Positions 63,072-64,000 of a stretch of DNA of 64,000 bases are shown here, one piece after another. Position 1 is the first letter of the stretch; every line of letters starts with the position of its first letter. The position numbers and the translations under genes were made by a program. The notes under the pieces were generated by a model. It was not told where the DNA came from, ran no database searches, and was given only the letters and a program-made list of their open reading frames with translations. This DNA is from Companilactobacillus bobalius (GTDB lineage Bacteria; Bacillota; Bacilli; Lactobacillales; Lactobacillaceae), in NCBI RefSeq assembly GCF_009764355.1, contig NZ_LNUA01000060.1:62001-126000 (forward strand), given 5' to 3'.

Positions 63072-64000
63072 AATGCAAGTTTTTGACTATGAAGATATTC
63101 AACTAATACCGAACAAATGTATCGTGGACAGTCGCTCAGAATGTGACACAAGTATACAATTTGGACCTAAAACTTTTAAGATTCCAGTAGTACCAGCCAA
63201 TATGCAAACTATCTTAGATGAAAATTTGGCTGAAAAACTAGCTGAAAATGGTTATTTTTACATCATGCACCGTTTTGAACCAGCAACTAGAATTGATTTT
63301 ATAAAAGATATGCAACAAAAAAGACTCTTTACTTCTATTAGTGTTGGTATCAAAGAAGATGAATTCAAGTTCATTGACCAACTAAAGGCTCAGAACTTAA
63401 CTCCTGATTATATTACAATTGACGTTGCACACGGTCATAGTGATCGTGTCATTAAAATGATTAAATACATCAAGCAAAACATTCCAGACAGTTTCCTTAT
63501 TGCCGGTAATGTCGGTACCCCAGAAGCTGTGCGTGAACTGGAAAATGCTGGAGCTGACGCTACTAAAGTTGGTATTGGGCCTGGTAAAGTTTGTATCACT
63601 AAATTAAAAACTGGCTTCGGTACTGGTGGCTGGCAATTAGCTGCTATCAGACTATGCGCTAAAGCTGCTAGCAAACCCATCATTGCTGATGGTGGTGTTA
63701 GAAACGACGGTGACATCGCCAAATCAATTCGTTTTGGAGCAAGTATGGTAATGATCGGTTCCCTACTTGCTGGACACGAAGAATCTCCTGGTAAGGTCAT
63801 CGAAAAAGACGGCCAAAAGTACAAAGCTTACTTTGGATCAGCATCCCAATATCAAAAGGGCGAATATAAAAACGTTGAAGGTAAAAGAATGCTTGTTCCT
63901 TATAAAGGTAAGGTAATGGATACTTTAACCGAAATGCAACAAGATCTTCAATCTTCAATTTCTTACGGTGGTGGCAAAGATCTCTTATCACTACGTAAAG
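63072..64000 (+). CDS. guaC: GMP reductase (3' end beyond the window)
   Basis: Reduces GMP to IMP plus ammonia with NADPH, purine salvage. 309 codons are present and the gene runs off the window; full length is usually ~325 aa. IMPDH/GMPR-type TIM barrel starting [16 protein letters not shown]; catalytic Cys in [11 protein letters not shown], then [26 protein letters not shown] and the GSASQYQKG flap. Short N-terminus without CBS domains distinguishes it from IMP dehydrogenase. ATG 63072 has SD GGAGTG. Confidence 0.95.

Noticed and set aside
63435..63991. Minus-strand open frames opposite guaC
   Set aside because: They are shadows of a well-conserved GMP reductase gene on the plus strand.

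Overview
The window reads as a chromosomal core-genome stretch of an AT-rich, low-GC Gram-positive bacterium, most likely a member of the Lactobacillaceae. The Companilactobacillus (L. farciminis/alimentarius) group is my best guess, but the genus is inference only. Reasons: Lactobacillales-type gene neighbourhoods (yqeG-yqeH-yhbY-nadD-yqeK-rsfS-yqeM, polA-mutM-coaE-nrdR-dnaB-dnaI, yhaO-yhaN-yhaM beside prsA, ecsAB beside hit), T-box leaders on thrS and argS, strong Shine-Dalgarno sequences, cre-like boxes, and many lipoproteins. No rRNA, phage, insertion sequence, CRISPR array or origin was seen.

Layout. 1-5.6 kb: YidC insertase, a Ser/Thr-rich lipoprotein, an ArlRS-like two-component system and a lone cellobiose-type PTS IIC. 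5.6-14.6 kb: 6-phosphogluconate dehydrogenase, the ribosome-maturation/NAD/tRNA-modification cluster, and infC-rpmI-rplT behind an L20-type leader, with infC starting at AUA. 14.7-20.6 kb: a reductase with a 19-bp-spacer MerR-type promoter and its divergent MerR gene, a decayed small gene, and an ald - threonine deaminase - APC permease operon with two cre-like boxes. 20.6-31.3 kb: T-box-thrS, the dnaB/dnaI to polA replication/repair cluster, and an MFS exporter. 31.4-40 kb: murC, ytpR, thioredoxin-like gene, trmB, ecsAB, hit, prsA and a frameshifted HD-domain gene. 39.3-50.4 kb: yhaM/N/O, a class A PBP, an RluA-type synthase, a UbiA-family prenyltransferase, T-box-argS and tRNA-Gly(CCC). 50.5-51.9 kb: a lipoprotein and two very small genes (40 and 51 aa).

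51.9-60.3 kb is the most interesting part: a six-gene minus-strand exopolysaccharide operon. It encodes a GH8 lipoprotein hydrolase, a large membrane protein broken by a frameshift, a DUF2334-like protein that appears to lack the family's Asp, a processive GT2 synthase without a PilZ domain, a BcsB-like protein, and a membrane protein with a dead GGDEF site (NSDDP) but an intact RxxD I-site. This resembles the Listeria Pss type of c-di-GMP-activated synthase. The last protein is the likely c-di-GMP receptor. The frameshift suggests the locus is inactive or phase-variable in this strain, or that the sequence has an error.

60.4-64 kb: an orphan 93-aa gene, a second MerR gene, glnA (without an adjacent glnR) and a divergent guaC cut off by the window end. 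Three lesions (16.3, 38.8 and 58.5 kb) mark genes under decay. All start-codon revisions rest on ribosome-binding-site inspection, and all functional calls on motifs recognised by eye.
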